Assembly (NCBI GenBank): GCA_947467605.1
Contig: CANIII010000005.1
Location: forward strand, 62,001 to 126,000
DNA: 64,000 nt
Source of the DNA: Acidobacteriota bacterium
GTDB lineage: Bacteria; Acidobacteriota; Vicinamibacteria; Vicinamibacterales; SCN-69-37
Direction of reading: 5' to 3'
Made by a program: the position numbers and the translations under genes. Shown in pieces: positions 18,834-27,318 of this stretch. How positions within the stretch are numbered: the first letter of the stretch is position 1; every line of letters begins with the position of its first letter. The notes under the pieces are model-generated. The model did no database searches and had not been told where the DNA came from. It saw only the letters and a list, made by a program, of their open reading frames with translations.

Positions 18834-19478
18834 CTACTTCAACAACCCCGGCAGCAAGCCGCCGATGCCGCGGCCCAGCAACCCGAACGCCGTGGCCGCC
18901 AGCAGAATACCCATCACGCGCGTGACGATGTTCATGCCGATGGGTCCCAGGCGCTGGCTGATCGGCGTCGCCATGCGAAACGCGATCCATACGATTACCG
19001 ACACGATCAACGACACCGCCGAAATGATCAGCAGATCGCGCGCCGAGTTGTACGTGCTCGCCTGAATCACCACCGCTGTGATCGTGCCGGCGCCCACCGT
19101 CCCGGGAATCGCGAGCGGCACCACGGCGAGCGCTTTCCACTGCGCCTCCGGCACCACTTCGGCAGAATGCGTTTCTTTCTCCGACAGCTTGTTCGAATCC
19201 TCGGCGCTCACCATTTGCAAGCCGTAGCGCAGCAGAATCAAACCGCCGGCCGCCTGCAACATCGGCACGCTGATCCCCAACCCCTGCAGAATCATCCGCC
19301 CGAGCCACGCGCACACAATCAGGATAATCAGAATGGCGATGCCGCTCTGATTCGCCATGCGACGCTGCACGGCCTTCGGAAAGCGCCCGGCCACGGCCGC
19401 AAACATGACCGCCGAGCCGACCGGATTCACGATCGCCAGCAGGGTCGTCGAAAACAGGACGACGGCTTGATAGGTCAC
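18834..19478 (-). CDS. MarC family integral membrane protein
   Basis: A 214-residue MarC/YchE-type protein with six predicted helices. Family segments are LFSTTLLAIVNPVGSAVMFA, MLQAAGGLILLRYGLQMV, LAVVPLAIPGTVGAGTIT and ATPISQRLGPIGMNIVTRVMGILLAA. Despite its name the family is not shown to be a drug-resistance determinant, and its function is open. It starts 9 nt after the small cytochrome c gene, so the two are probably co-transcribed from the divergent promoter at 19843-19852. Confidence 0.9.
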   Translation of the reverse strand: MTYQAVVLFSTTLLAIVNPVGSAVMFAAVAGRFPKAVQRRMANQSGIAILIILIVCAWLGRMILQGLGISVPMLQAAGGLILLRYGLQMVSAEDSNKLSEKETHSAEVVPEAQWKALAVVPLAIPGTVGAGTITAVVIQASTYNSARDLLIISAVSLIVSVIVWIAFRMATPISQRLGPIGMNIVTRVMGILLAATAFGLLGRGIGGLLPGLLK

Positions 19479-19487
19479 ACGTTCAGG

Positions 19488-19835
19488 TTACTTCAGCGAG
19501 GCCAGATACGTGACGAGGGCGACGCGATCACGTTCGTTGATCTTGCGATTGGTATCCATCCACTCAGACATACGGACGGCGGGCTGTCGTGGCAGCGCGC
19601 CCTCCATCTCCGCCGTATCCGTGAGCCACCGGCGCAGGTCCTCCACCGAGAGCCTCGACGCGACGCCATCGAGCGGGAACCGGATGTTCCCCTTCCCCGC
19701 CACCATGTGACAGGTCGCGCACTTCCGCCCGTCGTACACGGCCTTGCCCACGTCAATTTCCGACTGGCGATAGGACGCTGCGCCGAGCCCACCGACCCCA
19801 GCCATTGCCAGGACGAGCAGGGGAACGAGGTTCAT
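19488..19835 (-). CDS. Small exported or membrane-anchored cytochrome c
   Basis: A 115-residue protein with an N-terminal hydrophobic segment (MNLVPLLVLAMAGVGGLGAAS) and one heme c site, Cys39-Ala-Thr-Cys42-His43 (RKCATCHMVAGKGN). A Met in VRMSEWM or WMDTNRK could be the sixth ligand. It probably acts as a periplasmic electron carrier. The ATG at 19835 is preceded by TACACT and 7 nt, so the mRNA looks leaderless. Longer readings to 20099 run antisense into the BlaI-type gene and are rejected. Confidence 0.87.
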   Translation of the reverse strand: MNLVPLLVLAMAGVGGLGAASYRQSEIDVGKAVYDGRKCATCHMVAGKGNIRFPLDGVASRLSVEDLRRWLTDTAEMEGALPRQPAVRMSEWMDTNRKINERDRVALVTYLASLK

Positions 19836-19842
19836 GCGGTGC

Positions 19843-19852
19843 AGTGTAAACT
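19843..19852. promoter_or_regulatory. Overlapping divergent -10 boxes (cytochrome c / blaI-type)
   Basis: The sequence AGTGTAAACT contains minus-strand TACACT (19848-19843, 7 nt before ATG 19835) and plus-strand TAAACT (19847-19852, 7 nt before ATG 19860). The two boxes overlap by two bases and the start codons are 24 nt apart. No classical TACAnnTGTA BlaI operator is visible. Confidence 0.5.
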
Positions 19853-19859
19853 TTCGGTG

Positions 19860-20291
19860 ATGACTTGGCTCCGAAAGTTGATGCACGCCTCGACCTCGCC
19901 GTCCGCATTCGGCCCACTGGAATGGCGGGTCCTCGAAGCACTCTGGCAGTACGGCAACGCGGCCTCTGTGCGCGACCTGCAGCCAAAGTTTTCTGAAATT
20001 GCCTACACGACGTTGATGACGACGCTCGATCGCCTGCATCGCAAGGGCGTGCTCGATCGCACCAAGCACGGGCGTGCGTTCCGCTACGCCGCGCGACACA
20101 CCCGCGCCGAGCTCGAATCGTCACTGGCCGCCGGCGCCGTGCGCGCCGCGATCCGCGGTGATCAGGGTTCACTGCGCCCACTGATGTCCTTCTTCGTGGA
20201 TGCCGTCGGCGAACGCGATCAGGAAATGCTGAAGGAACTCGAGACCCTGATTCGCGCCCGCCGCGCCGAGCTGGAGCAGAAATCCCGGTGA
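19860..20291 (+). CDS. BlaI/MecI family transcriptional repressor
   Basis: A 143-residue winged-helix protein of the BlaI/MecI/CopY family. The DNA-binding half carries FGPLEWRVLEALWQYG, then YTTLMTTLDRLHRKGVLDR and GRAFRYAARHTR. The helical C-terminal half would dimerise. BlaI-type repressors are inactivated by proteolysis after the membrane metalloprotease senses cell-wall damage. The next gene overlaps by 4 nt and encodes an M56 protease, the usual partner. TAAACT 7 nt upstream of the start predicts a leaderless transcript. The target is inferred to be this operon, which includes NamZ. Confidence 0.92.
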   Translation: MTWLRKLMHASTSPSAFGPLEWRVLEALWQYGNAASVRDLQPKFSEIAYTTLMTTLDRLHRKGVLDRTKHGRAFRYAARHTRAELESSLAAGAVRAAIRGDQGSLRPLMSFFVDAVGERDQEMLKELETLIRARRAELEQKSR

Positions 20292-21238
20292 CCTTCGACG
20301 CGCGCTTTGCCGTCGTCATTCTGGCCGCGTTCGCCACGGCCAATGCCGTCGCGTCGGCCGTGACGACCTGGCAGTGGCGTCGCGCACACGCGCCGCAAGC
20401 GCCCATGGATCGTGCGGCGTTCCTGTTTCACTTGCGGCTCCTGCCGCTTGTGGCGAGCACGCTCTGGGCATCGCTCGCGATGTTCTCGTTCTTCTTCTTT
20501 GAACCGCGTGGCGCAAATGAGCGGATCGGCGACGTGCTCCTGGGACTCTCGGCGTGCGGCCTCGGACTACTGATCGCCGCGCTCGCGCGCGTCGCCAGCG
20601 CCGTCGTCCGGCATCGTCGCCTGCTCGGCGAGTGGCTGCGGGACGCCACGCCGGTCACCCTGCCGGGCATCACCGTTCCGGCGCTCGCTATCGATTCGAT
20701 CTTTCCGGTGGTGGCCGTCGTCGGCGTATTGAAGCCGCGACTCGTCGTCGCACAGCGCGTGCTCGATGAGTGCCCACCCGACGAACTCGCGGCGATTCTT
20801 GATCACGAGCGCGGCCACATCGCACATCACGACAACGCGCGGCGCATGCTGCTGCTCGCGCTGCCCGATCCGCTTTCGTGGACGCGCATCGGACCGGCGA
20901 TCGATCTGGCGTGGCACGACGCCGCGGAAGAGCTCGCTGACGAGGCCCCCGGGGCCGGCCGCGGTGACGCAGGTCGCATCGCGCTTGCGGCCGCACTCGT
21001 GCGCGTTGCTCGCATGGTGCCGGCGGGCGTGACGTTGTCGGAGCTGCCGGCCAGTGCGCTCTATCGTGGCGAACCCCTGGAAGGCCGTGTGCGTCGCCTC
21101 CTCGACCCGATTCCGCCGCGACCGCGTGCGCCGCGACACTACCAGTGGTTCGCGCTCGCCGGCTTCATCGGCCTCAGCATCGTCCTGCTCAATCCGATTC
21201 ACGAACTGCTCGAAGTCGCCGTCACTCTCCTGCCGTAA
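20288..21238 (+). CDS. M56 family BlaR1-like membrane metalloprotease
   Basis: A 316-residue membrane protein with the zinc protease motif His173-Glu-Arg-Gly-His177 (AILDHERGHIAHHDN), two or three helices before it and one after (FALAGFIGLSIVLLNPIHELL). It resembles the BlaR1/MecR1 protease domain but lacks the extracellular penicillin-binding sensor, so its signal must be something other than direct acylation by a beta-lactam. The GTG start overlaps the repressor stop (GTGA). Its likely job is to cleave the upstream BlaI-type repressor. Confidence 0.87.
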   Translation: MTFDARFAVVILAAFATANAVASAVTTWQWRRAHAPQAPMDRAAFLFHLRLLPLVASTLWASLAMFSFFFFEPRGANERIGDVLLGLSACGLGLLIAALARVASAVVRHRRLLGEWLRDATPVTLPGITVPALAIDSIFPVVAVVGVLKPRLVVAQRVLDECPPDELAAILDHERGHIAHHDNARRMLLLALPDPLSWTRIGPAIDLAWHDAAEELADEAPGAGRGDAGRIALAAALVRVARMVPAGVTLSELPASALYRGEPLEGRVRRLLDPIPPRPRAPRHYQWFALAGFIGLSIVLLNPIHELLEVAVTLLP

Positions 21239-21243
21239 CGGCG

Positions 21244-21762
21244 ATGGCCTGGGGTTTCTTCAGGAAGAACAGCGGTGCGCCCGAGCGACAGGTGACCCTG
21301 TGGTGGCAGGATGCGAATGCGAGCCTGCTGCGACCCACCGTCGCCGCCCTTGAGGACCTCAGGCCCCGCATCGCCTCATTGGACCAACTGGATGAGCGCG
21401 AGCGGCAGGAGGAGATGCTCCATGCGCTCGAGCGACTGTGCGCCATGACAGAGGCGTCTGCCCTGCCCATCATTGCCACGCAGCATCGTGTCATCGGCTC
21501 CGATGAATGCCACTTCATGGCGCCGGTGAGCGCGCCCGATCACGGCGATGCGTCTGGCAAGCTCTTCCTCACCTCACACCGCATCGTATTTGCCGGCGGT
21601 GCATCGATCGCGTGGCCCTGGCACCGGGTACGACGTGTGACGCGCCACGATCGCGACGTCGTATTTGAAGGCGGCGATTCGCTCACGCTGCGGCTGCGGG
21701 GCAACAGCTATGGCGATGCCGCCGTGGCGACGATGGTCGCCGAGCGGCTGTGTCGGCGATAA
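21244..21762 (+). CDS. Protein with GRAM/PH-like domain
   Basis: A 172-residue cytoplasmic protein. The C-terminal half (about 110-172) reads as a PH/GRAM fold: GKLFLTSHRIVFAGG, then AWPWHRVRRVTRHDRDVVFEGG and LTLRLRG. The N-terminal half is helical (DLRPRIASLDQLDERERQEE). Such domains in bacteria bind lipids or protein partners. It starts 5 nt after the M56 gene and ends 8 nt before the start of NamZ, so it is a member of the same operon. ATG 21244 is taken as the start; an upstream reading overlaps the M56 gene out of frame. Confidence 0.7.
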   Translation: MAWGFFRKNSGAPERQVTLWWQDANASLLRPTVAALEDLRPRIASLDQLDERERQEEMLHALERLCAMTEASALPIIATQHRVIGSDECHFMAPVSAPDHGDASGKLFLTSHRIVFAGGASIAWPWHRVRRVTRHDRDVVFEGGDSLTLRLRGNSYGDAAVATMVAERLCRR

Positions 21763-21763
21763 T
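21758..21763 (+). promoter_or_regulatory. -10-like box before namZ
   Basis: GATAAT ends 7 nt before ATG 21771 and contains the TAA stop of the preceding gene. It supports 21771 over the in-frame GTG at 21750 as the start and suggests an internal leaderless promoter. Confidence 0.4.
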
Positions 21764-21770
21764 CACAACC

Positions 21771-22928
21771 ATGCGTCTCGGCTCTGATGTGTTGTTCGAA
21801 CGACAGTTGCTGCGCGGCCGCACGGTCGGCATCGTCTGTAACCCGGCATCGGTCGATGCCGCTCTGCAACACGTGCTGGCGCAGGCCGAAACCGCTGGCG
21901 TCACGGTCGGCGCGATCTTCGGTCCGCAGCACGGGCTCCAGTCGAACCTGCAAGACAACATGATCGAGTCGCCGCACATGAATGATGCGCGACGGCAGAT
22001 CCCGGTCTACTCGCTGTATTCAGAGACGCGCGAGCCAACGCCCGAGATGTTGCGTGGCCTCGATGCGCTCGTGATCGATCTGCAGGACGTCGGCACGCGC
22101 ATCTACACCTACATCTACACGATGGCGAACTGCCTCAGGGCGGGCGCGAAGCACGGGATCCCGATCGTTGTGTGCGACCGCCCGAATCCGATCGACGGCG
22201 TCACAGTGGAAGGCCCCATGCTTGTGCCCGGCTACGAGTCGTTCATTGGGCAATTTCCGATTCCCATGCGCCATGGCATGACGATTGGCGAACTCGCACG
22301 GCTCTTCAACGAACATTTCGGCATCGGCGCGAAACTCGAAGTGGTGACGATGCAGGGCTGGGATCGCACACAGTACTTTGATGAAGCTGGCATGCCGTGG
22401 GTGTTGCCGTCGCCGAATCTGCCGACGCTCGAATCGGCGGTCGTCTACCCGGGAACGGTGCTCTTCGAGGGCACGAATGTGTCTGAGGGCCGCGGCACGA
22501 CCAAACCGTTCGAGCTGCTCGGCGCGCCGTGGGTCACCGATCCCGATGTCTTTGCGGCATCCCTCAATGCTGTGGGTCTGCCCGGCGTGCACTTTCGATC
22601 CCATGCGTTTGAACCCACATTTCAGAAACACGCGCGCGTGACGTGCGGCGGAGTACAGATGCACGTGACCAACCGCCGAGCATTCCCCGCCGTCGAAGCC
22701 GGCGTCGTCGTGCTCGATGCGTTTCGCCGCGCCGATCCCAGTCAATTTGCGTGGCGCGAGCCGCCGTACGAATACGAGTACGTGAAGCCCCCGATCGACA
22801 TCCTGTCGGGGTCATCGCGTCTGCGCGAAGCACTGGAGTCTGGTGTGAGCGCACACGCGCTCGCTGCCGAATGGAAGACTGACGTGGCTGCGTTTGCCGC
22901 GGTTCGGGAGCGCTTCCTCCTCTACTAG
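21771..22928 (+). CDS. namZ: DUF1343 exo-beta-N-acetylmuramidase (NamZ-like)
   Basis: A 385-residue DUF1343 protein, the family of NamZ, which removes terminal N-acetylmuramic acid from peptidoglycan fragments. Family blocks are VGIVCNPASVD, FGPQHGLQSNLQDNM, IPVYSLYSETREPTPEML, DLQDVGTRIYTYIYTM, CDRPNPIDGVTVEGPML, LPSPNLPTLESAVVYPGT and EGTNVSEGRGTTKPFELLGAPW. No signal peptide is visible, unlike some secreted members, so it may act on imported muropeptides or use another export route. Its place behind a BlaI/M56 pair links it to cell-wall stress or recycling. Confidence 0.9.
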   Translation: MRLGSDVLFERQLLRGRTVGIVCNPASVDAALQHVLAQAETAGVTVGAIFGPQHGLQSNLQDNMIESPHMNDARRQIPVYSLYSETREPTPEMLRGLDALVIDLQDVGTRIYTYIYTMANCLRAGAKHGIPIVVCDRPNPIDGVTVEGPMLVPGYESFIGQFPIPMRHGMTIGELARLFNEHFGIGAKLEVVTMQGWDRTQYFDEAGMPWVLPSPNLPTLESAVVYPGTVLFEGTNVSEGRGTTKPFELLGAPWVTDPDVFAASLNAVGLPGVHFRSHAFEPTFQKHARVTCGGVQMHVTNRRAFPAVEAGVVVLDAFRRADPSQFAWREPPYEYEYVKPPIDILSGSSRLREALESGVSAHALAAEWKTDVAAFAAVRERFLLY

Positions 22929-22986
22929 CCTCGGCGTAAGATCTCTCATCGGCAGCCTGAGCTGCCCTCTCACAGGAGTTTGCATC

Positions 22987-23418
22987 GTGATCAAACGGGT
23001 ACTGATGATTGGCGCGCTGATGGTCTATGCCGGCGTGCTCGTCGCCACGGTGTCGGCCGCCAACGCCGCACCACAGAAAAAAGGCGCGTGGGTCCTCCCG
23101 GACAACGCGAAAGACGAGAAGAATCCGCTGACGATGAGCGACGCTGTACTCGTGGGCGGCAAGAAGCTCTATGAAGCGAAGTGCCAGCGCTGCCACGGCA
23201 AGACCGGCAAAGGTGATGGTCCGGACGCCGAATTGAAGAACCAGGCCGACATGGACCTCACGCCTGCTGCGGGCGCCGCGAAGAATCCCGACGGCGTGGT
23301 GTTCTGGAAGATCTGGAATGGTCGCGAGACGCCGAAGATGCCGGCGCTCAAGGACGACTCCACGAAAGAGCAAGTGTGGGCGATCGTCGCCTACTCGCAG
23401 ACGCTGCGCAAAAAGTAA
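22987..23418 (+). CDS. Exported monoheme cytochrome c
   Basis: A 143-residue protein with a signal peptide (to about residue 28, SAANAAPQ) and one heme c motif, Cys66-Gln-Arg-Cys69-His70 (AKCQRCHGKTGKGDG). The sixth ligand is probably the Met in TPKMPAL. The fold is class I cytochrome c, a periplasmic electron carrier. The GTG start has AGGAG 7 nt upstream, so unlike many genes here it has a leader. The stop overlaps the ATG of the next gene (TAATG). Confidence 0.9.
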   Translation: MIKRVLMIGALMVYAGVLVATVSAANAAPQKKGAWVLPDNAKDEKNPLTMSDAVLVGGKKLYEAKCQRCHGKTGKGDGPDAELKNQADMDLTPAAGAAKNPDGVVFWKIWNGRETPKMPALKDDSTKEQVWAIVAYSQTLRKK

Positions 23419-23939
23419 TGTCCAAGGCCATTCACGACGCCGGCGGCCGCTTCGAGCAGAGTTTGCTGATCGACGCGCCGCCCGCGCGCGTGTTTGCGTG
23501 CTTCTTCGATCCTGACGCCGTGCGCGCGTGGTGGCAGGTCGCCCGCTCGGTGACCACACCCGTGCCGCTCGGCATCTACGCCATCCAGTGGCCGACGACG
23601 CCGTATCGCGATGACCTGCTGGGGCCACTCGGCGGCACCTTCTTCGGCACGATCATCGACATCAAGGCAGGTCAGGCATTTCAGGTCGCCGACGCGTCAT
23701 GGATTCCGCCCGAAGGCGATCCACTCGGCCCGATGACGCTGCATGTGCAGTGTGTGGCGGAAGGTACTGGTTGCCGCCTGCATGTGCGGCAGGAGGGCGA
23801 AGACATGTCGCCGCGATGGCGACGGTACTATGTCGTGATCTCGCGCGGATGGCAGGTGTCGCTGATGGCGCTCAAGCGGTACGCCGAAGCCCCAGTGTCC
23901 GCGCCAGCAGCAGCGCCAACGGTGCCGCAAGGAAACTGA
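23418..23939 (+). CDS. SRPBCC/AHSA1-like lipid-binding fold protein
   Basis: A 173-residue protein of the START/SRPBCC type: FEQSLLIDAPPARVFACFFDPDAVRAWW at the start, and SPRWRRYYVVISRGWQVSLMALKRYAE at the end, the terminal helix that caps the hydrophobic pocket. Such proteins bind hydrophobic ligands or act as chaperone co-factors; the ligand is unknown. It overlaps the cytochrome c gene by 1 nt. Its last 68 nt overlap the end of nhaA on the other strand. Confidence 0.8.
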   Translation: MSKAIHDAGGRFEQSLLIDAPPARVFACFFDPDAVRAWWQVARSVTTPVPLGIYAIQWPTTPYRDDLLGPLGGTFFGTIIDIKAGQAFQVADASWIPPEGDPLGPMTLHVQCVAEGTGCRLHVRQEGEDMSPRWRRYYVVISRGWQVSLMALKRYAEAPVSAPAAAPTVPQGN

Positions 23940-25002
23940 GCAAGGCGCCCATCTTGGCCTGATCGAGCACGACACCTGGCGCGAACGCGGCAGCCGCGAA
24001 GAACAGTGCGACGGTGAAGCCGATTCCGGCCGCCACCCCGAGCACGCACAGGGCGCGAAGATCCAGGCCGGTGGCCCGTCGCAACCCCACGCGTTCCCCG
24101 ATCAATGTCATCGCGACGATGCCGATCGGCTTTCCCACCAGCAGTCCCGCCACCACAAGCCAGGTCGGTGCCCCAACGCTCGACAAGGGCACGCCGGCGT
24201 TGGCGAGTCCGAAAAAGAACAGGATGACCTGCACGGGAATCTTCCACGCGTGTTCAAAGCGATCGAGTGTGTCGGCGCGGAATTCTTCGCGCGGATCAAA
24301 GAGCCCGAGATCACGCTCTGCCGAAGGCATGAATGGCACGATCGGGACCAGCGCCAGCGCGGCATGAATGCCGCCGACATAGAGCGCGATCCACGACAAC
24401 AGCCCAGGCACCGCGAGATACGCCCAGAAGTTCGTGATTCCACGTCGGCGCATCAGCCACGCAAGCCCGAGCGCCGGTGTCATCCACATCAGCAACTGGA
24501 GAAACGCCAGCGGCCCACTGGGATAGAAGATCGCGAGCACAATCAACCCCAGCGCGTCGTCGGCAATCGCGAGCAGCAGGAGAAAGGGAATGGCGGGCGA
24601 TGCCTTCGGGAAGATCATCCGCGCGGCCAGATAGGAGAACGCGATGTCCGTTGCGCACGGAATCGCCCAGCCGCGCATCGCGTCCTCTTGCCCGGTGAGC
24701 GACGCGCCAACGATGAAGATGAGCGCCGGCACGAGCATGCCACCAACCGCTGCGAGCATCGGCAGCGCAGCCTGTCGAGGTGTGGCGAGCGCACCGCCGG
24801 GCAGCGTGGCTTCGACGACCTCTTTGGTGGCGAGCGCAAAGAAGAACACCATGCCGATGTCGTTCACGGCAAAGTGCATCGCATGCGCGAGGTGTGTATA
24901 CGAGGTGTTATCGACATTCGCCCACACGATCGCCGCGACCGCGCCGGCGATCAAGAGCAACGAGTTGTCGATAACGGTCTTGAACGCGCTAGATACGCTC
25001 AA
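23872..25002 (-). CDS. nhaA: NhaA Na+/H+ antiporter
   Basis: About 376 residues with 11-12 helices. NhaA hallmarks are MVFFFALATKEVVEATLPGG, PMLAAVGGMLVPALIF, GWAIPCATDIAFSYLAA (the ATDIAF motif), the conserved Asp pair in LLLLAIADDALGLIVLAIFY, and LFFFGLANAGVPL. It exports Na+ for H+ uptake across the inner membrane. The start is uncertain: TTG 25002 gives the usual NhaA length and overlaps the pyruvate kinase stop by 14 nt, while the longer frame to ATG 25110 would add residues unlike NhaA. Confidence 0.9.
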   Translation of the reverse strand: MSVSSAFKTVIDNSLLLIAGAVAAIVWANVDNTSYTHLAHAMHFAVNDIGMVFFFALATKEVVEATLPGGALATPRQAALPMLAAVGGMLVPALIFIVGASLTGQEDAMRGWAIPCATDIAFSYLAARMIFPKASPAIPFLLLLAIADDALGLIVLAIFYPSGPLAFLQLLMWMTPALGLAWLMRRRGITNFWAYLAVPGLLSWIALYVGGIHAALALVPIVPFMPSAERDLGLFDPREEFRADTLDRFEHAWKIPVQVILFFFGLANAGVPLSSVGAPTWLVVAGLLVGKPIGIVAMTLIGERVGLRRATGLDLRALCVLGVAAGIGFTVALFFAAAAFAPGVVLDQAKMGALLSFLAAPLALLLARTLGLRRTA

Positions 25003-26377
25003 CGTGAATGAAGTTCCTGCCGTCCTGGCTGAGCTTCGGATGCATCGATACAAACACGATGACATCGCCCTGGCGCACGATGCCACGGTTGCGAAGTGTG
25101 TCGCGCACACCGGGGATCGTCATCGCGCCGGTGATCACGGGCGTCACGCCCCAGGTCAGTGACAACTGCGCCGCGGTCCGCGCGTTTGGCGTGGCGGCGA
25201 GTACCTGCGCATCGGGTCTGAGCGCCGCGAGCATGCGCGGTGTCTTGCCGGCTTCCGTCATGGCGACGATGGCGGCCGCGCCGCTGCGCTCAGCGAGCGC
25301 GACGGCGGCTTCGCACAACGGACGTCCCGGGCGATTGCGTGCCGCCGCATCGGGCGCCACGTCAGCGTGGTCGGGCATCGCCTCGACTTCGCGAATGATC
25401 GCGTCGAGCATTTGCACGGCGCGAACCGGATAGGCGCCGGCGGCCGTTTCACCGGCCAGCATGATGGCGTCGGCGCGCTCGTCCACGGAATGGGCGGCAT
25501 CAGTGACTTCGGCGCGTGTCGGCCGCGGTTCCACGACCATCGACTCAAGTACTTGTGTGGCGACGATCACGGGAACGCCGCGAGCGCGAGCGGCACGGGT
25601 CACGCGTTTCTGGGCGGCCGGGAGGCGCTCGAGCGGCAGCTCAAGGCCGAGATCGCCACGCGCGACCATGACGCCATCAGCGACATCGAGGATCGACTCG
25701 ATCTGCTCGACCGCCTGCGGGCGTTCGATCTTGGCGATGATCGGCAGGTCCGGCGCGCCGGCCTGGGCCGCGACGCGTCTTGCGTGCGACACGTCGTCGG
25801 CCGACTGCACAAAGCTCACGGCCGCGAAGTCGATGCCGAGTTCGATGCCGAACTTCAGGTCGGCTTCGTCCTTGGCGGTGACGGCCGACGTGCGAATCGT
25901 CACGCCCGGCAGGTTGATGCCCTTGTGGCTCGAGAGGACGCCACCGGCGAGCACGCGGGTCTCGAGAGCATCCGCGTTGCTCGTGACCACTTCCAGTTCG
26001 ATGCGGCCGTCATTGACCAGCAGGCGATCGCCCACTCTCGCCGACGAAAACAGTGCTTCGAAACTGCAGGACACGCGGCCGCGACCGCCCATGAACGCGC
26101 CGGCCGCAATCGTCAACGCATCCCCGTGGTTGAGCGTGAACGGTGCCGACACTTCGCCGGTGCGGATCTTCGGGCCGCCGAGGTCCTGGACGATCGCCAC
26201 GGGACGCCCTTCAGCCATCGCGGCATCCCGGATCATCTTGAACATCACGGCCTGCGACTCGTGGGTGCCATGCGAGAAGTTCAACCGGAACGCGTCGGCG
26301 CCCGATCGAATCAGGTCACGCAGAACCGGCAGCGTCGTGGACGGACCAGCGGTGGCAAGAATGCGTGTACGTCTCAT
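24989..26377 (-). CDS. pyk: Pyruvate kinase
   Basis: A 462-residue pyruvate kinase, the last ATP-yielding step of glycolysis (phosphoenolpyruvate + ADP to pyruvate + ATP). Signatures: RTRILATAGPST at the N-terminus, DAFRLNFSHGTHE, QDLGGPKIRTG, the active-site block PIIAKIERPQAVEQIESILDVADGVMVARGDLGLE, and VPVIVATQVLESMV. The start is put at ATG 26377, directly before the family N-terminus; longer readings to 26629 add non-homologous sequence over the divergent lipoprotein gene. nhaA follows with a short overlap. Confidence 0.95.
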   Translation of the reverse strand: MRRTRILATAGPSTTLPVLRDLIRSGADAFRLNFSHGTHESQAVMFKMIRDAAMAEGRPVAIVQDLGGPKIRTGEVSAPFTLNHGDALTIAAGAFMGGRGRVSCSFEALFSSARVGDRLLVNDGRIELEVVTSNADALETRVLAGGVLSSHKGINLPGVTIRTSAVTAKDEADLKFGIELGIDFAAVSFVQSADDVSHARRVAAQAGAPDLPIIAKIERPQAVEQIESILDVADGVMVARGDLGLELPLERLPAAQKRVTRAARARGVPVIVATQVLESMVVEPRPTRAEVTDAAHSVDERADAIMLAGETAAGAYPVRAVQMLDAIIREVEAMPDHADVAPDAAARNRPGRPLCEAAVALAERSGAAAIVAMTEAGKTPRMLAALRPDAQVLAATPNARTAAQLSLTWGVTPVITGAMTIPGVRDTLRNRGIVRQGDVIVFVSMHPKLSQDGRNFIHVERI

Positions 26378-26477
26378 ATATTTGTGCGGCGGCTCAAGGG
26401 CCGCCGTGGTGACGCTGTGAGCGTACAATTCTCGACAGTCAGCAGCAAGCAGCAACGGACGAAATTGAAGGAGTGTC

Positions 26478-27224
26478 ATGACAGGGATGAAACAGTGGTC
26501 GGTCGTTGCGATGTTGGCAGTGGCCGCTGCCGGGTGTGCCTCGAAGAGTGAGGTCGAAGCGTTGCGCAAGGAGGTGGATGCCCTCAAGGCGACGCAGGCC
26601 GCGCTTGTGAAGCGCGTGGGCAACGGCAACGCCGCGCAGCAGCAGGCGCCGACGCGAGCCTTGCCGGCGACCCTCGACCTGACCGGCGCGCAGTTCCGGG
26701 GATCGAAGACCTCGCAGGTCGTGCTCGTCGAGTACTCCGACTACGAGTGCCCGTTCTGCATCCGTCACTTCACGCAGGTGTTGCCGCAGATCGACGCCGC
26801 GTACATCCAGACGAACAAGATTCGCTACACCTTCCGCGACTTCCCGATCGACCAGCTGCACCCCGAGTCGATTCGCGCGCACGTGGCGTCGCATTGCGCG
26901 ACCGAACAGGGCAAGTTCTGGGAGCTGCACAACCGGCTGTTCACGAAGGCCGGCACGCATCAGCCGGCGGACCTGCTGGCGCGCGCCAAGGAAGCGGGGC
27001 TCAACGCGAGCACCTTCTCTGCGTGTGTTGCTGCCGACAAATACTCGGCGTCGATTCGGCAGTCGACCGCCTCAGCCATCTCGATGGGCGCCGACGGCAC
27101 ACCGTTCTTCATCGTCGGCATCATGGACGGGAACAACTCGATGAAGCCGCTCGGCAAACTGCCGGGCGCGATGCCGTACGGCCAGTTTCAGGCCGCAATC
27201 GACGCGGCGCTGGCCAGCAAATAG
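26478..27224 (+). CDS. DsbA-family thioredoxin-like lipoprotein
   Basis: A 248-residue protein with a lipoprotein signal (AVAAAGC, Cys20), a short coiled coil (about 23-47: KSEVEALRKEVDALKATQAAL) and a DsbA/DSBA-like thioredoxin domain with Cys91-Pro-Phe-Cys94 (EYSDYECPFCIRHF). The later GTPFFIVG loop supplies the cis-proline. It would be tethered in the periplasm, oxidising or isomerising disulfides. GAAGGAG sits about 6 nt before the ATG. A -10-like TACAAT lies at 26424-26429, giving a leader of about 40 nt. A bidirectional terminator follows. Confidence 0.9.
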   Translation: MTGMKQWSVVAMLAVAAAGCASKSEVEALRKEVDALKATQAALVKRVGNGNAAQQQAPTRALPATLDLTGAQFRGSKTSQVVLVEYSDYECPFCIRHFTQVLPQIDAAYIQTNKIRYTFRDFPIDQLHPESIRAHVASHCATEQGKFWELHNRLFTKAGTHQPADLLARAKEAGLNASTFSACVAADKYSASIRQSTASAISMGADGTPFFIVGIMDGNNSMKPLGKLPGAMPYGQFQAAIDAALASK

Positions 27225-27228
27225 AGAT

Positions 27229-27318
27229 TCACCGTGAAGCACGTTAAGAACGTGAAGACAATCGTTCAAAGAGCTTTTTGAAAGCCTGTCTTCACGTTCT
27301 TTACGCCTTTCACCGTGA
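27229..27318. terminator. Long inverted repeat, likely bidirectional terminator
   Basis: Two ~31-nt arms (27229-27259 and 27288-27318) are inverted copies with five mismatches, each containing AAGAACGTGAAGAC or its complement. The middle has a second small dyad (TTCAAAG...CTTTTTGAA). It fills the gap between the converging lipoprotein and dehydrogenase genes and is A/T-richer than its surroundings. Confidence 0.7.

Noticed and set aside
25367..26551. Plus-strand frame of 394 residues over the pyruvate kinase gene
   Set aside because: Antisense to conserved pyruvate kinase signatures and biased in composition.
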